Notes: a model not told the origin generated them from the letters alone. DNA of 64,000 nt from Sporosarcina sp. (GCA_029257435.1 JARIBI010000155.1:1-64000), one strand, 5' to 3'; positions 8,476-17,227 are shown, counted from the stretch's first letter. Numbers and translations are program-made.

Positions 8476-8500
8476 ATACCCTTCCAATCAAAAGTTAAAC
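8476..8500 (-). promoter_or_regulatory. SigB promoter of the VLRF1 gene
   Basis: On the minus strand GTTTAA, exactly 13 bases, then GGGTAT: a full match to the Bacillus SigB consensus. The -10 ends about 40 bases before the ATG at 8435. Confidence 0.8.
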
Positions 8501-8590
8501 GGAATAAAAATTAATTATTGAAAGGCACAATGTGGTAATCAATTTAGTGTATGCGGGTAGTCACGAATCACAGATCATTAATTTGAAAGC

Positions 8591-8620
8591 TTGTTTTAAA
8601 AGTGATGGGAATGCTATACT
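8591..8620 (+). promoter_or_regulatory. Vegetative promoter of the YjjG-type gene
   Basis: TTGTTT, an 18-base spacer and TATACT, 35 bases before the ATG at 8655. Its position argues against the longer upstream reading frame being translated. Confidence 0.6.
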
Positions 8621-8654
8621 TTTACAAACAAATTTGAAGACAGGTGATGATTCG

Positions 8655-9347
8655 ATGAATTATGATGTTTTCCTTTTCGATCTGGATGATACACTTTTAG
8701 AATTTAATACGAGTGAGCGGAACGCATTCCGTAATGCTTTTACACAAGCAGGACTCGAAGAAGGAATAGATGGGTACAGAACTGAATACAAAGCAATTAG
8801 TAAAGTGCTTTGGCGACAATTGGAAGAAGGCACGACGACTATGGATGAACTGAACGTAAGCCGTTTCCGCCAACTATTTGATAAATTCGGGATTGATCTG
8901 GATCCTGTAAGTTTTTCTGATACTTATCTAACTTTACTTGGCAAGGAAGCTCATTTAATAGATGGTGTCTTGGAGATGTTAGATCGTTTAGGTGATGTCC
9001 GTCTTGCAATTGTAACCAACGGATTTGTAAAAGCTCAAATTGCCCGCGTAGCATGTTCAGCACTAAATAACCGTTTTGAAACAATTGTCTCTTCTGATGA
9101 AGCTGGTTTCCAAAAACCGCGGCCGGAGATTTTCCAGGAAGCGCTGGATCGTCTTGGCGTGACTGACAAATCCCGCGTGTTAATGACTGGTGATTCTCTC
9201 ACTTCGGATATCCGCGGAGGCATGAATTACGGGGTGGATACATGTTGGTATAACCCAGATGGCTTGGAAAATACAACGAATAACATTCCGACCTTTGAAA
9301 TAAGTGATTGGGCACAATTTAACGTAAGAGAAAAAACAACGAATTAA
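8655..9347 (+). CDS. YjjG-family noncanonical pyrimidine nucleotidase (HAD)
   Basis: A 230-residue HAD hydrolase. Motif I is DLDDTLL (about residues 9-15), motif II VTNG, the Lys of motif III lies in QKPRPEIF, and motif IV is GDSLTSDIRGG, so all catalytic residues are present. The cap insertion and overall length match the YjjG/YfnB subgroup, which dephosphorylates pyrimidine nucleotides including non-canonical ones. The frame is open from 8532, but the ATG at 8655 follows AGGTGATG and a promoter and gives the standard N-terminus. Monocistronic. Confidence 0.85.
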   Translation: MNYDVFLFDLDDTLLEFNTSERNAFRNAFTQAGLEEGIDGYRTEYKAISKVLWRQLEEGTTTMDELNVSRFRQLFDKFGIDLDPVSFSDTYLTLLGKEAHLIDGVLEMLDRLGDVRLAIVTNGFVKAQIARVACSALNNRFETIVSSDEAGFQKPRPEIFQEALDRLGVTDKSRVLMTGDSLTSDIRGGMNYGVDTCWYNPDGLENTTNNIPTFEISDWAQFNVREKTTN

Positions 9348-9351
9348 CTTG

Positions 9352-9403
9352 AAAACAGCTGCTGGATGTCAGGTTTTCTGATGCCTGGTAGCTGTTTTGT
9401 TTG
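9352..9403 (+). terminator. Terminator of the YjjG-type gene
   Basis: AAAACAGCT/AGCTGTTTT outer stem and CAGG/CCTG inner stem, ending in TTTTGTTTG. Confidence 0.7.
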
Positions 9404-9638
9404 TTCGAGTAATAATGTTTTTAACGTTTTTGAGCATTTCGACAATCTAGAGTCCAATTGGGGGTCAGTTCTTGACTTATGCATTAAAAAAGCGAAGCGT
9501 TACCAATTAATCCTTTAACTATATTTAAATGTATATGATTGATTATCAAACAGCCTCGATTGTCGATTCACCGTTGTGGATTTTGCGTTGAATTGATGAA
9601 TATGGCTGGCGTTTGTTTAGGGATGTGAGATGATTGGT

Positions 9639-9698
9639 GGATTATGAGCACTTTCGCAGGTTTATGATCACTTCCCTAAGTTTATGACTACTTTCACT
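9639..9698. repeat. Degenerate 20-bp tandem repeat, three units
   Basis: Three head-to-tail units of about 20 bp, each built on GGNTTATGAKCACTTTC, fill part of a 430-base gene-free stretch (9348-9778). The same unit recurs at 63876-64000. Apart from the terminators of the flanking genes I see nothing else in this gap. Confidence 0.7.
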
Positions 9699-9740
9699 CA
9701 TAAGAATATCCTCCTTCCCCAAACATTCCCTCAGACAAAG

Positions 9741-9773
9741 AGAAGCCCATGCTCGAATTGAGCATGGGCTTCT
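9741..9773 (-). terminator. Terminator of the SEC-C gene
   Basis: Perfect 14-bp inverted repeat AGAAGCCCATGCTC around a five-base loop; the T-run on the minus strand is weak. Confidence 0.7.
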
Positions 9774-9778
9774 ATTCA

Positions 9779-10762
9779 TTATTCATTCATTTTCGTTTCA
9801 GCATACTCCGTGATTCCGTTGTAATATCGGTTTAAAGATGACGGCGACACACCGAATTCATCAGCAATCGCTTTCACTGTAAAGTCGAGAGTTGCAAACA
9901 ATCCCTTTTCTTGTCCGTAACGGATGGCGCCAGCTGCAATGGCGACATCTTTGCGGGCGTTTGGTTGTTCCTCGACTAAATAGTCTTCAATTAACTCTAG
10001 GAGTTCATCTGATTTCCGAGCATGCGCTTCTAGAAATGAGGCAATTCTTGCTAGGACGCCTTGTTCGAAATCTGTGAACTCTTCGCCTTTGTATCCATTT
10101 TCCGCTAACTGTTCCCACAAATTCACTGAATGATTCTTCATGTATGTCTCTGTATCTTGATCCACATTGGTAAACGCTGTTACAAATTCATCAAACACAG
10201 AACTTTGGTCGACTGGGAAGAAGATAAGTGTTGAGACGGCGAGAACTCCATCCACACCATCCGGTAGCGTGAAGCACCAGAGATGAACATTTTCTGGAAC
10301 TGGCTTATCTGACTCTCTCCGTAACAAGACCGTCCGGTTATTCAGCCGGTCGTAAACGGTTAAGTAGAATTCTTCCGTCTTAACCACTTGTCCTAGTAAA
10401 GTTTGCGGAACTGTCCAGCTTTCAAGAACCTTAATAACGGATGGACGAACCGCTTTCTTCAATTGCTTTCGCACAAAACCTTCCCAGATATCCGTCCGAT
10501 TATGGAAGAAGAATTCATCTAACGCAATCGCTTCAATCATTTCTTCTGAATACGCTGCAGAAAGTGGAAGTTTCCATTGGATGGCGAATTCACGATAATC
10601 CCCAAAGTCTTTTTGCTTTGGATATTCATCATAAAACGACTGCAGAGTGCGTTCCAACTCTTCCGCTTGTACGACTTCTACAGTGAGTTCTTCTTTACCT
10701 GCACAACATTTCTTATATTTCTTCCCGCTGCCGCATGGGCACGGATCATTTCTTCCGATCAT
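9779..10762 (-). CDS. SEC-C metal-binding domain protein with C-terminal HTH-like segment
   Basis: A 327-residue protein. It opens with a SEC-C zinc-binding motif (CPCGSGKKYKKCC, Cys8, 10, 19 and 20), as at the C-terminus of SecA. A long middle region has no recognised motif, and the end (FTVKAIADEFGVSPSSLNRYYNGI) looks like a helix-turn-helix or Psq-type segment. The ATG at 10762 follows AGGTG; a GTG at 10771 is an alternative. It follows the diguanylate cyclase by 68 bases and may be co-transcribed. Function unknown; a DNA- or RNA-binding role is only suggested by the HTH-like end. Confidence 0.75.
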   Translation of the reverse strand: MIGRNDPCPCGSGKKYKKCCAGKEELTVEVVQAEELERTLQSFYDEYPKQKDFGDYREFAIQWKLPLSAAYSEEMIEAIALDEFFFHNRTDIWEGFVRKQLKKAVRPSVIKVLESWTVPQTLLGQVVKTEEFYLTVYDRLNNRTVLLRRESDKPVPENVHLWCFTLPDGVDGVLAVSTLIFFPVDQSSVFDEFVTAFTNVDQDTETYMKNHSVNLWEQLAENGYKGEEFTDFEQGVLARIASFLEAHARKSDELLELIEDYLVEEQPNARKDVAIAAGAIRYGQEKGLFATLDFTVKAIADEFGVSPSSLNRYYNGITEYAETKMNE

Positions 10763-10830
10763 TTTCAACACCTGCTTCTTTCTAAGCTGTTGTCCAGTTT
10801 ACCACTTTTTTGTGCTGCATGGAAGTTTAC

Positions 10831-12399
10831 CTACATGTGATGATTCCAGTCATTCGCATTGACGACCCGGTTACGGCCAGACTCCTTTGCATGATAAAGG
10901 CATTCGTCAGCCAATTCAAGCAGTCGTAAAAAGTGCTCGGCATGTCCGGGTATATTGGCCACTCCAGCTGAAAATGTAATCGGCTCACCGATAGGACTCA
11001 CTTCAGAAAACACATTTATTCTAATAGTATTTGTTAGTTCAGTCGCTTCCGGTAATTCAATTTCAGGTAACAGTATCACAAATTCTTCCCCGCCAAAACG
11101 ATAGCACATTCCTTTGTCTTTTGTGTAATGCTTTAACTTTCCAGCTAAATATTTTAACACTTCATCTCCCATATTATGGCCATACGTATCATTAACTCTC
11201 TTGAATCGGTCAATATCTAAAATCACTAAGGAAAAGGGAACTTTTTGTTCCACAAGGACTCTGGCTTGCTCGTTAAGCGCTCTTCTATTTAAAAGGCCAG
11301 TGAGAGAATCTGTAGAAGATTCTTGTATAAAATGATTAACTTTATCCTGGAACCTGCTAAAGCTGTCTGTTAAAGCGAGATCCAGCTGAATTGCTTCATG
11401 ATACCATGCACCGCTATCTAGCGTTGAATGACCCTCTCTTTCTAATTGATCGGTCGCATAATTCGCTAATTTCTCAAGTGGTTTTGCAATCTTTGAAGCA
11501 AAATATAAAATAAGAAGTGCAGATAATAGAATAAATGGGAGTGACTTTAATATCATTTCCTTCAGCATCTCTTTTGAGGAAGCCAGCGCGATTGCAGTGG
11601 GTCTTTGGGAAACAACTCCCCACTTTGTAAGAGGGACTGAGGCATAACCAGCCAGCATATCTTGATTTTTGCTGTTCAATAGCCTCATACTGCCGCTGTT
11701 TCCCTTCCTTAACTCTGCTATTACAAGGTTCTTTGTGACATACTCTCCCACCCGACCACGATCCAAGTGATACAATAGCATGCCGTCTTCATCGACGACA
11801 TAAACGTATGACCCATCTTCATAAAAGTGTTGTCCCAGTAAGTCATTCAAGATGTTTTCTTCTTTAAGGTAAATACTTCCGCCAATCAATCCAATCACAT
11901 GATTTGAGGCATCAAGGATCGGAGTAGATATAAAAACTACCAGTCGTCCAGTTTGTGATTGGTAAGGCTTACTGATTGAAGGTGTACCTGCAGTTAATGT
12001 CTCAATTCCAACATCGTCTGTCAGCGGCTTTCCGATTAAATCTCGAATGCCTGAAGATGTTCCCCGGACGATTCCGCGATTGTCTGCAATAATTACAGAA
12101 CTTAACGAATCAGCTTGAACCACTAATCGTTCTGCTTCATGATTCAGTTGCGCAGCATCATCAGAACTTAATAAGTGAGACAGTTCATTCGCAGAATACG
12201 CTAGTGTTTTTTCGGTTCTTAAAAGGTAATCTTCTGTCGTTTTCGCTAACTTTTGCGCATAAGCAAAGTTTGCTTCCAAAGTAGTTTTTTCAAGGGTTTG
12301 CTGATCAGCACGGTATCCGGCATATAGACTGCTTGCTAATGTTAATGTAATAGAAAGCCATGCGATGGCCAACAATAAATGCTTTAAGGATATCTTCAT
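10831..12399 (-). CDS. Membrane diguanylate cyclase with dCache sensor and GGDEF domain
   Basis: 522 residues. A first membrane helix (about 8-28), an extracellular dCache-like sensor (about 35-280, with the strand SVIIADNRGIVRGTS typical of the fold), a second helix (about 285-303) and a C-terminal GGDEF domain. The active site is GGEEF at 436-440, so GTP condensation to c-di-GMP is expected. The RxxD inhibitory site five residues upstream is absent (KDKG there), so product inhibition by that route is not expected. The start at 12399 follows AAGGACGG; the frame to 12477 has no signal for translation. The patatin gene lies 93 bases upstream on the same strand. Confidence 0.85.
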   Translation of the reverse strand: MKISLKHLLLAIAWLSITLTLASSLYAGYRADQQTLEKTTLEANFAYAQKLAKTTEDYLLRTEKTLAYSANELSHLLSSDDAAQLNHEAERLVVQADSLSSVIIADNRGIVRGTSSGIRDLIGKPLTDDVGIETLTAGTPSISKPYQSQTGRLVVFISTPILDASNHVIGLIGGSIYLKEENILNDLLGQHFYEDGSYVYVVDEDGMLLYHLDRGRVGEYVTKNLVIAELRKGNSGSMRLLNSKNQDMLAGYASVPLTKWGVVSQRPTAIALASSKEMLKEMILKSLPFILLSALLILYFASKIAKPLEKLANYATDQLEREGHSTLDSGAWYHEAIQLDLALTDSFSRFQDKVNHFIQESSTDSLTGLLNRRALNEQARVLVEQKVPFSLVILDIDRFKRVNDTYGHNMGDEVLKYLAGKLKHYTKDKGMCYRFGGEEFVILLPEIELPEATELTNTIRINVFSEVSPIGEPITFSAGVANIPGHAEHFLRLLELADECLYHAKESGRNRVVNANDWNHHM

Positions 12400-12492
12400 A
12401 CCGAACACCGTCCTTCTAGCAAAGTAGTCATTATCTCTCAAGACTATTATACCAGTCATCGACAAAAAACAACACATTTAGTTATCTAATTT

Positions 12493-13401
12493 TCAAACTA
12501 TTCTCGTAAATAAAGTTGATTTTCCCCATTGTTTTAAAAAGTTAGTAGCTGACACTTCTCCACTAATGACCAGTGTGTCTTTTTGCTCGTCTGACAAATC
12601 GAACTGCACCGCGGAGATTCCGTCTGTGGGGATGAAGAGAACATCCTTTTCTAATCTTTTAGAAACGTGTTTTTCATCGTGTGCGTCCTTCATCGTCGTA
12701 AAGAGTGCCTCGTAAAGTCCCAATCCATTACGGATGACTGTTTTTTTCTTATCTGCTGGATTGTGACTCAATTTCATACCAACAATCGGACGGGTTTCTC
12801 CATTCTCAGGCTCATTGAATACCCATAAAGGGAAATTGCTAAGCACTCCGCCATCTACGGTCACTGAGTTTCCTGCTAATGAATGCAGGATAACCGGTTC
12901 GAAAAAGAAAGGAATACTTGTGCTCATTCGTAACGCGCGTGCAACAGGAAAAAAATCTGGTCTTAACCCGTACTCTCCTAGATCATCAGGCAGCACAATC
13001 AATTTTCCATTAGTTAAATCGGATACAATAATTTTAAGGGAGCCTTCCGGCAAATCTGCAAATGTATAAACTCCTTTTTCAGCCAGGATGTCACTAAACC
13101 AATTTTCTAGTGCCGTTCCTTGATATAGCCCCATACGCCAATAAAGCTGTAGCCACTTCATAAACGGAATCGGGATAAATGTCTTTCTTGCATCTAACAG
13201 TTCGGGAAAGTTTTGCTGCTGCATGATGTCTTCCATTTCAACCGCCGTATACCCGGCTGCTAACATTGCAGCGACAATGGCCCCTGCACTCGTGCCGACA
13301 GTACGCTTGAACGTGTAGCCATTTTGTTCGAACACTTTACACGCGCCAACTAACGCAAGCCCCTTTAATCCTCCACCAGAAAAGACGCCGTCAATTTCCA
13401 T
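12493..13401 (-). CDS. Patatin-like phospholipase family protein (YqhO-like)
   Basis: 302 residues with the patatin catalytic core: GGGLKG oxyanion loop (about 9-14), nucleophile elbow GTSAG with Ser38, and the DGG dyad Asp near residue 188 (VTVDGGVLSNFP). These residues are all intact, so acyl-hydrolase activity on lipids is likely. It resembles B. subtilis YqhO. No signal peptide, so it should act in the cytoplasm or at the inner membrane face. AAAGGTGGAG precedes the ATG. It is followed on the same strand by the diguanylate cyclase. Confidence 0.85.
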   Translation of the reverse strand: MEIDGVFSGGGLKGLALVGACKVFEQNGYTFKRTVGTSAGAIVAAMLAAGYTAVEMEDIMQQQNFPELLDARKTFIPIPFMKWLQLYWRMGLYQGTALENWFSDILAEKGVYTFADLPEGSLKIIVSDLTNGKLIVLPDDLGEYGLRPDFFPVARALRMSTSIPFFFEPVILHSLAGNSVTVDGGVLSNFPLWVFNEPENGETRPIVGMKLSHNPADKKKTVIRNGLGLYEALFTTMKDAHDEKHVSKRLEKDVLFIPTDGISAVQFDLSDEQKDTLVISGEVSATNFLKQWGKSTLFTRIV

Positions 13402-13500
13402 GCAATCTCCACCTTTCTGCAGCTATATAGCTTACTGTAAGAAACATCCCTTTCCTTTAGAACTAATTCATCCAATAAACCAAGCTCTCTAAATCAATTG

Positions 13501-13529
13501 TTGACTGACACACATTAAGATGTTATACT
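13501..13529 (+). promoter_or_regulatory. Strong SigA promoter facing a gene-free structured region
   Basis: TTGACT, a 17-base spacer and TATACT, one of the best vegetative promoters in the window. It reads into 13536-13815, where no plus-strand coding gene exists. Confidence 0.7.
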
Positions 13530-13535
13530 TACTAA

Positions 13536-13815
13536 GTTATAACCAGTTAGCTGATTCTTGAATACTGGCATTCTGCGGAATGTTTACCCATTATACGTAT
13601 TCAAACTGGCGCGGCTATAGGGCCGCAAGGACGCAAAAGTAGGTAGGGTTTGCGTTGCTTATGTTAGGAAACAACTGCTGAACAACGACCGCGGCAATGA
13701 TCGTTGTGAGTAAATACACAATTCTAGATGATAAATAGAAATAACATTTTTCTGATATTCAATAATCGGCTATACAAAAAAACAAAGGGATGCCCAAATC
13801 GGGCATCCCTTTTCC
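13536..13815 (+). ncRNA. Candidate non-coding RNA, about 280 nt
   Basis: Downstream of the promoter at 13501-13529 lies a chain of helices: CCAG/CTGG enclosing TTGAATAC/GTATTCAA (13558-13565 with 13597-13604), an inner CATTC/GAATG hairpin, GCGGC/GCCGC (about 13611-13626), ACGCAAA/TTTGCGT (about 13631-13656) and CAACGA-type/TCGTTG (about 13683-13707). The shared terminator at 13784-13813 would end it. The two short ATG frames inside lack ribosome sites. No known RNA family was recognised. Confidence 0.5.
13784..13813. terminator. Bidirectional terminator (CynX/NimT gene and candidate ncRNA)
   Basis: 12-bp stem AAAGGGATGCCC/GGGCATCCCTTT with a five-base loop; TTTT on the plus side and a longer TTTGTTTTTTT run on the minus side. 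Confidence 0.85.
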
Positions 13816-13822
13816 AATTCCT

Positions 13823-15016
13823 CTATTCTTCTTTATCCCCAATTAACAATGCCAAAATGATCATACCGATAAATAGTGAGGCAAATAATGCGATGGTCAT
13901 TTGATGGTTATTGGTTGCATCATATAAAACTCCGATTAGCAGCGGCAAAATCCCGCCGATAATGTATCCGCCTGTTTGCATCATCGCTGTCCAAGAATTA
14001 GTTTCTGCTGCATTCTCAGTTTCATCTAACGGCAGGACAAGTGCAATCGGGAACATGCCTCCTAAGGGCACTCCCATTAGAAGCGCACCAACCCACAAAA
14101 ACGGTACATGTCCAGTCGCAAACATTCCAACTGCAACTAACCCAATTAGGAGAATAAACAGCAGCCACATTTTTCTGCCTGGATAACGTTCCATCATAAG
14201 AGGAATTGTAATATTCAAAACAATTTGTACCGCCGTCATTAGGCTAACCAGCGTACCCGCTTGCACAATTGTCATCCCTTTCGAAATTGCGATTGGCGCA
14301 AGCCAGATAACGATTGAGAAAAACGCTGCTGACTGCAAACCGAAGAATAATAGGAATAACCACGCTTTACTGTTTTTCCAAGGTGAACGGAATTCGCTCA
14401 ATTTTTGTTTAGAAGACTTTCCTGCTTGTTGATGTACGACTAGCTGATCAGTTGCAGAAGCAAGCCAAGCTGCGATTCCTACAAATGCCAGAACTGCCCA
14501 TATACTGAGCGCAAATGGGTAGGAGCCGGTCAATTCGTAGAAATATGCGGATAATCCCGTACTTGCAGTAGCCCCCGTTCCGAGACCGAAAGAATAAATC
14601 CCAATGACAGGACCAGCACGGTGAGGAAAGTTTTGCTTAATCATTGCTGAGAGTAATGGACCAGCGATGGCAATTGCAATCCCTATCCCAATAGAAGAAA
14701 CCAAGAGCATCGTATACGTTGGTATGAAATCACGGAGTGCTGTCATGACACCAATGACTGCAACCATGAAAATCATCGTTGCATTTAAACCGAATCTCCG
14801 ATTTAGCACTGGAGCCAGTGAAGCAAACACACCCATGCAGATGATAGGCAATGCCGTTAGAAGGCTTACTTGTGCATTTGTCAAAGACAGTTGCCCTCTA
14901 ATTGTTTCAAGGAGCGGACCAATTGATGTAATGGCTGGCCGCATGTTTAAGGACACTGCAAAAATTGCAAAGATCAAGAGTACTGTTTTTTTTGTTGTGA
15001 GTTGGTTAGGATTCAT
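13823..15016 (-). CDS. MFS transporter, CynX/NimT family
   Basis: 397 residues, 12 predicted membrane helices. The N-terminal SLNMRPAITSIGPLLETIR (about 22-40) is diagnostic of the CynX/NimT branch of the major facilitator superfamily (relatives: cyanate transporter CynX, B. subtilis YycB), and NRRFGLN resembles the loop 2-3 motif. Substrates in the family are small and diverse, so the cargo is not assigned. ATG with AAGGA upstream. The gene is monocistronic and ends at the bidirectional terminator at 13813-13784. Confidence 0.85.
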   Translation of the reverse strand: MNPNQLTTKKTVLLIFAIFAVSLNMRPAITSIGPLLETIRGQLSLTNAQVSLLTALPIICMGVFASLAPVLNRRFGLNATMIFMVAVIGVMTALRDFIPTYTMLLVSSIGIGIAIAIAGPLLSAMIKQNFPHRAGPVIGIYSFGLGTGATASTGLSAYFYELTGSYPFALSIWAVLAFVGIAAWLASATDQLVVHQQAGKSSKQKLSEFRSPWKNSKAWLFLLFFGLQSAAFFSIVIWLAPIAISKGMTIVQAGTLVSLMTAVQIVLNITIPLMMERYPGRKMWLLFILLIGLVAVGMFATGHVPFLWVGALLMGVPLGGMFPIALVLPLDETENAAETNSWTAMMQTGGYIIGGILPLLIGVLYDATNNHQMTIALFASLFIGMIILALLIGDKEE

Positions 15017-15046
15017 AAGGATTCCTTTCTGATATCAGCATCGAAC

Positions 15047-15075
15047 TTGCGTTTGGTTTCTTCTAGTCGTATAAT
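15047..15075 (+). promoter_or_regulatory. SigA promoter of the small hypothetical gene
   Basis: TTGCGT, a 17-base spacer and a perfect TATAAT, 22 bases before the ATG at 15098. Confidence 0.7.
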
Positions 15076-15097
15076 TTTCTGTGAAAGGATGAAGTCT

Positions 15098-15349
15098 ATG
15101 AAACTAATTCATTGGTCCTATACACGGAAATATCAGGTTAAAAGTGTATTCGACATGTTTCCTGACACCGTTGTTGTGTTCCGCCAAATCAATGGGTATT
15201 ACTTCATTAACACGATGAAAGGGCTGGATCCGCTTGGATTACCCTCCCGTAAACACTATGTACAAATGGAGTATTTGATCAATAAAGAACTTGGCACATT
15301 GCCAGCATATAAAAATCGCAGAGCCCTTCAAAAGAAAGAAAGTTCTTGA
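15098..15349 (+). CDS. Small hypothetical protein, 83 residues
   Basis: A short basic soluble protein starting MKLIHWSYTRKYQ and ending in a Lys/Arg-rich tail. AAAGGATG precedes the ATG at 15098, and a clear promoter lies just upstream, so translation is likely; an in-frame ATG at 15089 is less well placed. No family recognised. The ABC-F gene follows 127 bases downstream with its own TATAAT. Confidence 0.6.
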   Translation: MKLIHWSYTRKYQVKSVFDMFPDTVVVFRQINGYYFINTMKGLDPLGLPSRKHYVQMEYLINKELGTLPAYKNRRALQKKESS

Positions 15350-15476
15350 ACAATTTAGACGATATACCCATAGATGTATTGTAAGCTTGAAATTTGAATT
15401 TTGCCACTGTAAATTCCCCCACCGCAACGACAATCCGTGCTATAATGGGCAAAGTGTGAATTTTAGGAGGTCAATT

Positions 15477-17084
15477 ATGTTAGCAGTAAGTAATGTAAGT
15501 CTTCGATTTGGAGACCGTAAACTATTTGAAGATGTTAATATACAGTTTAACCCGGGGAATTGTTATGGGCTAATCGGTGCAAATGGTGCCGGTAAATCAA
15601 CATTCATTAAAATACTTTCCGGTGAAATCGAACCGCAAACCGGAAACGTCATTTTAAATAATGACGATCGCCTGGCAGTACTAAAACAGGATCACTTCGA
15701 ATTCGAAGAAGTGCAAGTTCTTGAAACTGTGATCATGGGGCACAAACGGCTCTATGATATTATGACTGAAAAAAATGCGATTTATATGAAAGAAGACTTT
15801 TCAGATGAGGACGGCATGCGCGCTGCTGAACTTGAAGGAGAATTCGGAGAGCTAAACGGATGGGAAGCAGAATCCGAAGCAGCTATCCTTTTGCAAGGTC
15901 TTGGGATTTCTGAGAAGTTTCATACAATGAAAATGTCAGAACTTAACGGTTCCGACAAAGTGAAAGTTTTACTTGCCCAAGCTCTATTTGGCAAGCCAGA
16001 CGTTCTGTTACTGGATGAGCCGACTAACCACCTGGACTTGAAAGCGATTCAGTGGTTGGAAGAATTCCTGATTAACTTCGAGAATACAGTTATTGTTGTT
16101 TCTCACGACCGTCACTTCTTAAACAAGGTATGTACACATATCGCGGACTTGGACTTCAGTAAAATCCAAATCTATGCAGGTAACTATGATTTCTGGTATG
16201 AGTCCAGTCAGCTGGCACTTAAACTTTCTCAGGAACAAAATAAGAAAAAAGAAGAAAAAGTTAAAGAATTACAAGCCTTTATTGCACGTTTCAGTGCGAA
16301 CGCTTCTAAATCGAAGCAAGCTACTTCACGTAAAAAAACGTTGGATAAAATCGATATTGATGATATTAAACCTTCATCACGCCGCTATCCATATGTGAAC
16401 TTCCAAATGGGACGTGACATTGGTAATGATGTGCTAATGGTTCGCGACCTTTCTAAAGCTCAAGAAGGCGTTCAATTGTTGAAAGATGCCTCGTTTACAT
16501 TGAACAAAGAAGATAAAGTTATTCTTATCGGTAATCCCCTTGCTAAGACAGCTTTACTTGAAGTTTTAGCTGGCGAACAAGAACCGGATGCCGGGACTGT
16601 TAAATGGGGAGTCACAACGTCACAAGCTTATTTCCCTCTCGACAATAGTAAATTTTTCGAAGGCAATGAAAAGTCACTTGTTGAATGGCTGCGTCCTTAC
16701 TCACCAGAAGATGAAACCGAAACGTTTTTACGCGGTTTCCTCGGAAGAATGCTTTTCTCCGGCGAAGAAGTGAACAAAAAACCATCAGTTCTCTCAGGTG
16801 GAGAAAAAGTTCGTTGTATGCTGTCTAAAATGATGTTGACACATTCAAACGTCATTTTATTAGATGAGCCGACTAACCACTTGGATCTTGAATCGATTCA
16901 AGCGTTAAACAATGGGCTAATTGCATACAAAGGCGTAATGATCTTCACTTCTCATGACCATCAGTTCATCCAGACAATTGCCAATCGCGTAATTGAAATT
17001 AATGATGATGGAACAATCTTCGATAAGATGATGAGCTATGATGAGTATTTGGAATGGAAAGAAACACAGCACTCTGTAAAATAA
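15477..17084 (+). CDS. ABC-F family ATPase, YkpA/YbiT type
   Basis: 535 residues, two ABC ATPase domains and no membrane segments, as in ABC-F translation factors. Domain 1 has a normal Walker A (GANGAGKST) and DEPTNHLD, but its signature is SELNGSDK rather than LSGGQ. Domain 2 has the reverse: a degenerate Walker A (GNPLAKTAL) and an intact LSGGEK signature and DEPTNHLD. This complementary pattern fits the YkpA/YbiT subgroup from memory. The ATG at 15477 is set by TAGGAGGTCAATT; the frame to 15291 is not used. ABC-F proteins act at the ribosomal E site. Terminator at 17113-17143. Confidence 0.9.
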   Translation: MLAVSNVSLRFGDRKLFEDVNIQFNPGNCYGLIGANGAGKSTFIKILSGEIEPQTGNVILNNDDRLAVLKQDHFEFEEVQVLETVIMGHKRLYDIMTEKNAIYMKEDFSDEDGMRAAELEGEFGELNGWEAESEAAILLQGLGISEKFHTMKMSELNGSDKVKVLLAQALFGKPDVLLLDEPTNHLDLKAIQWLEEFLINFENTVIVVSHDRHFLNKVCTHIADLDFSKIQIYAGNYDFWYESSQLALKLSQEQNKKKEEKVKELQAFIARFSANASKSKQATSRKKTLDKIDIDDIKPSSRRYPYVNFQMGRDIGNDVLMVRDLSKAQEGVQLLKDASFTLNKEDKVILIGNPLAKTALLEVLAGEQEPDAGTVKWGVTTSQAYFPLDNSKFFEGNEKSLVEWLRPYSPEDETETFLRGFLGRMLFSGEEVNKKPSVLSGGEKVRCMLSKMMLTHSNVILLDEPTNHLDLESIQALNNGLIAYKGVMIFTSHDHQFIQTIANRVIEINDDGTIFDKMMSYDEYLEWKETQHSVK

Positions 17085-17112
17085 GTTTTAAAACATTTCG
17101 ATTTGAAATATG

Positions 17113-17143
17113 AGCAGCTGCTTTTTTTAGCAGTTGCTTTTTT
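17113..17143 (+). terminator. Terminator of the ABC-F gene
   Basis: AGCAGCTGCT pairs with AGCAGTTGCT (one G-U) and is followed by TTTTT. Confidence 0.8.
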
Positions 17144-17227
17144 CTATGAGTTTTTTAATACAAGAAATAAACACTATACATACATTTTTGAAAACCGGTA
17201 ATACTATTAGAAAAGGAGTGATTGACT

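Noticed and set aside
9639..9698. Tandem repeats considered as a CRISPR array
   Set aside because: Units are degenerate and adjacent with no unique spacers, and no cas genes are present.
13629..13640. GGACGCAAA string like the conserved core of c-di-GMP-I riboswitches
   Set aside because: The upstream GGCAAACC element and the second conserved helix are absent, and no gene lies downstream on that strand.
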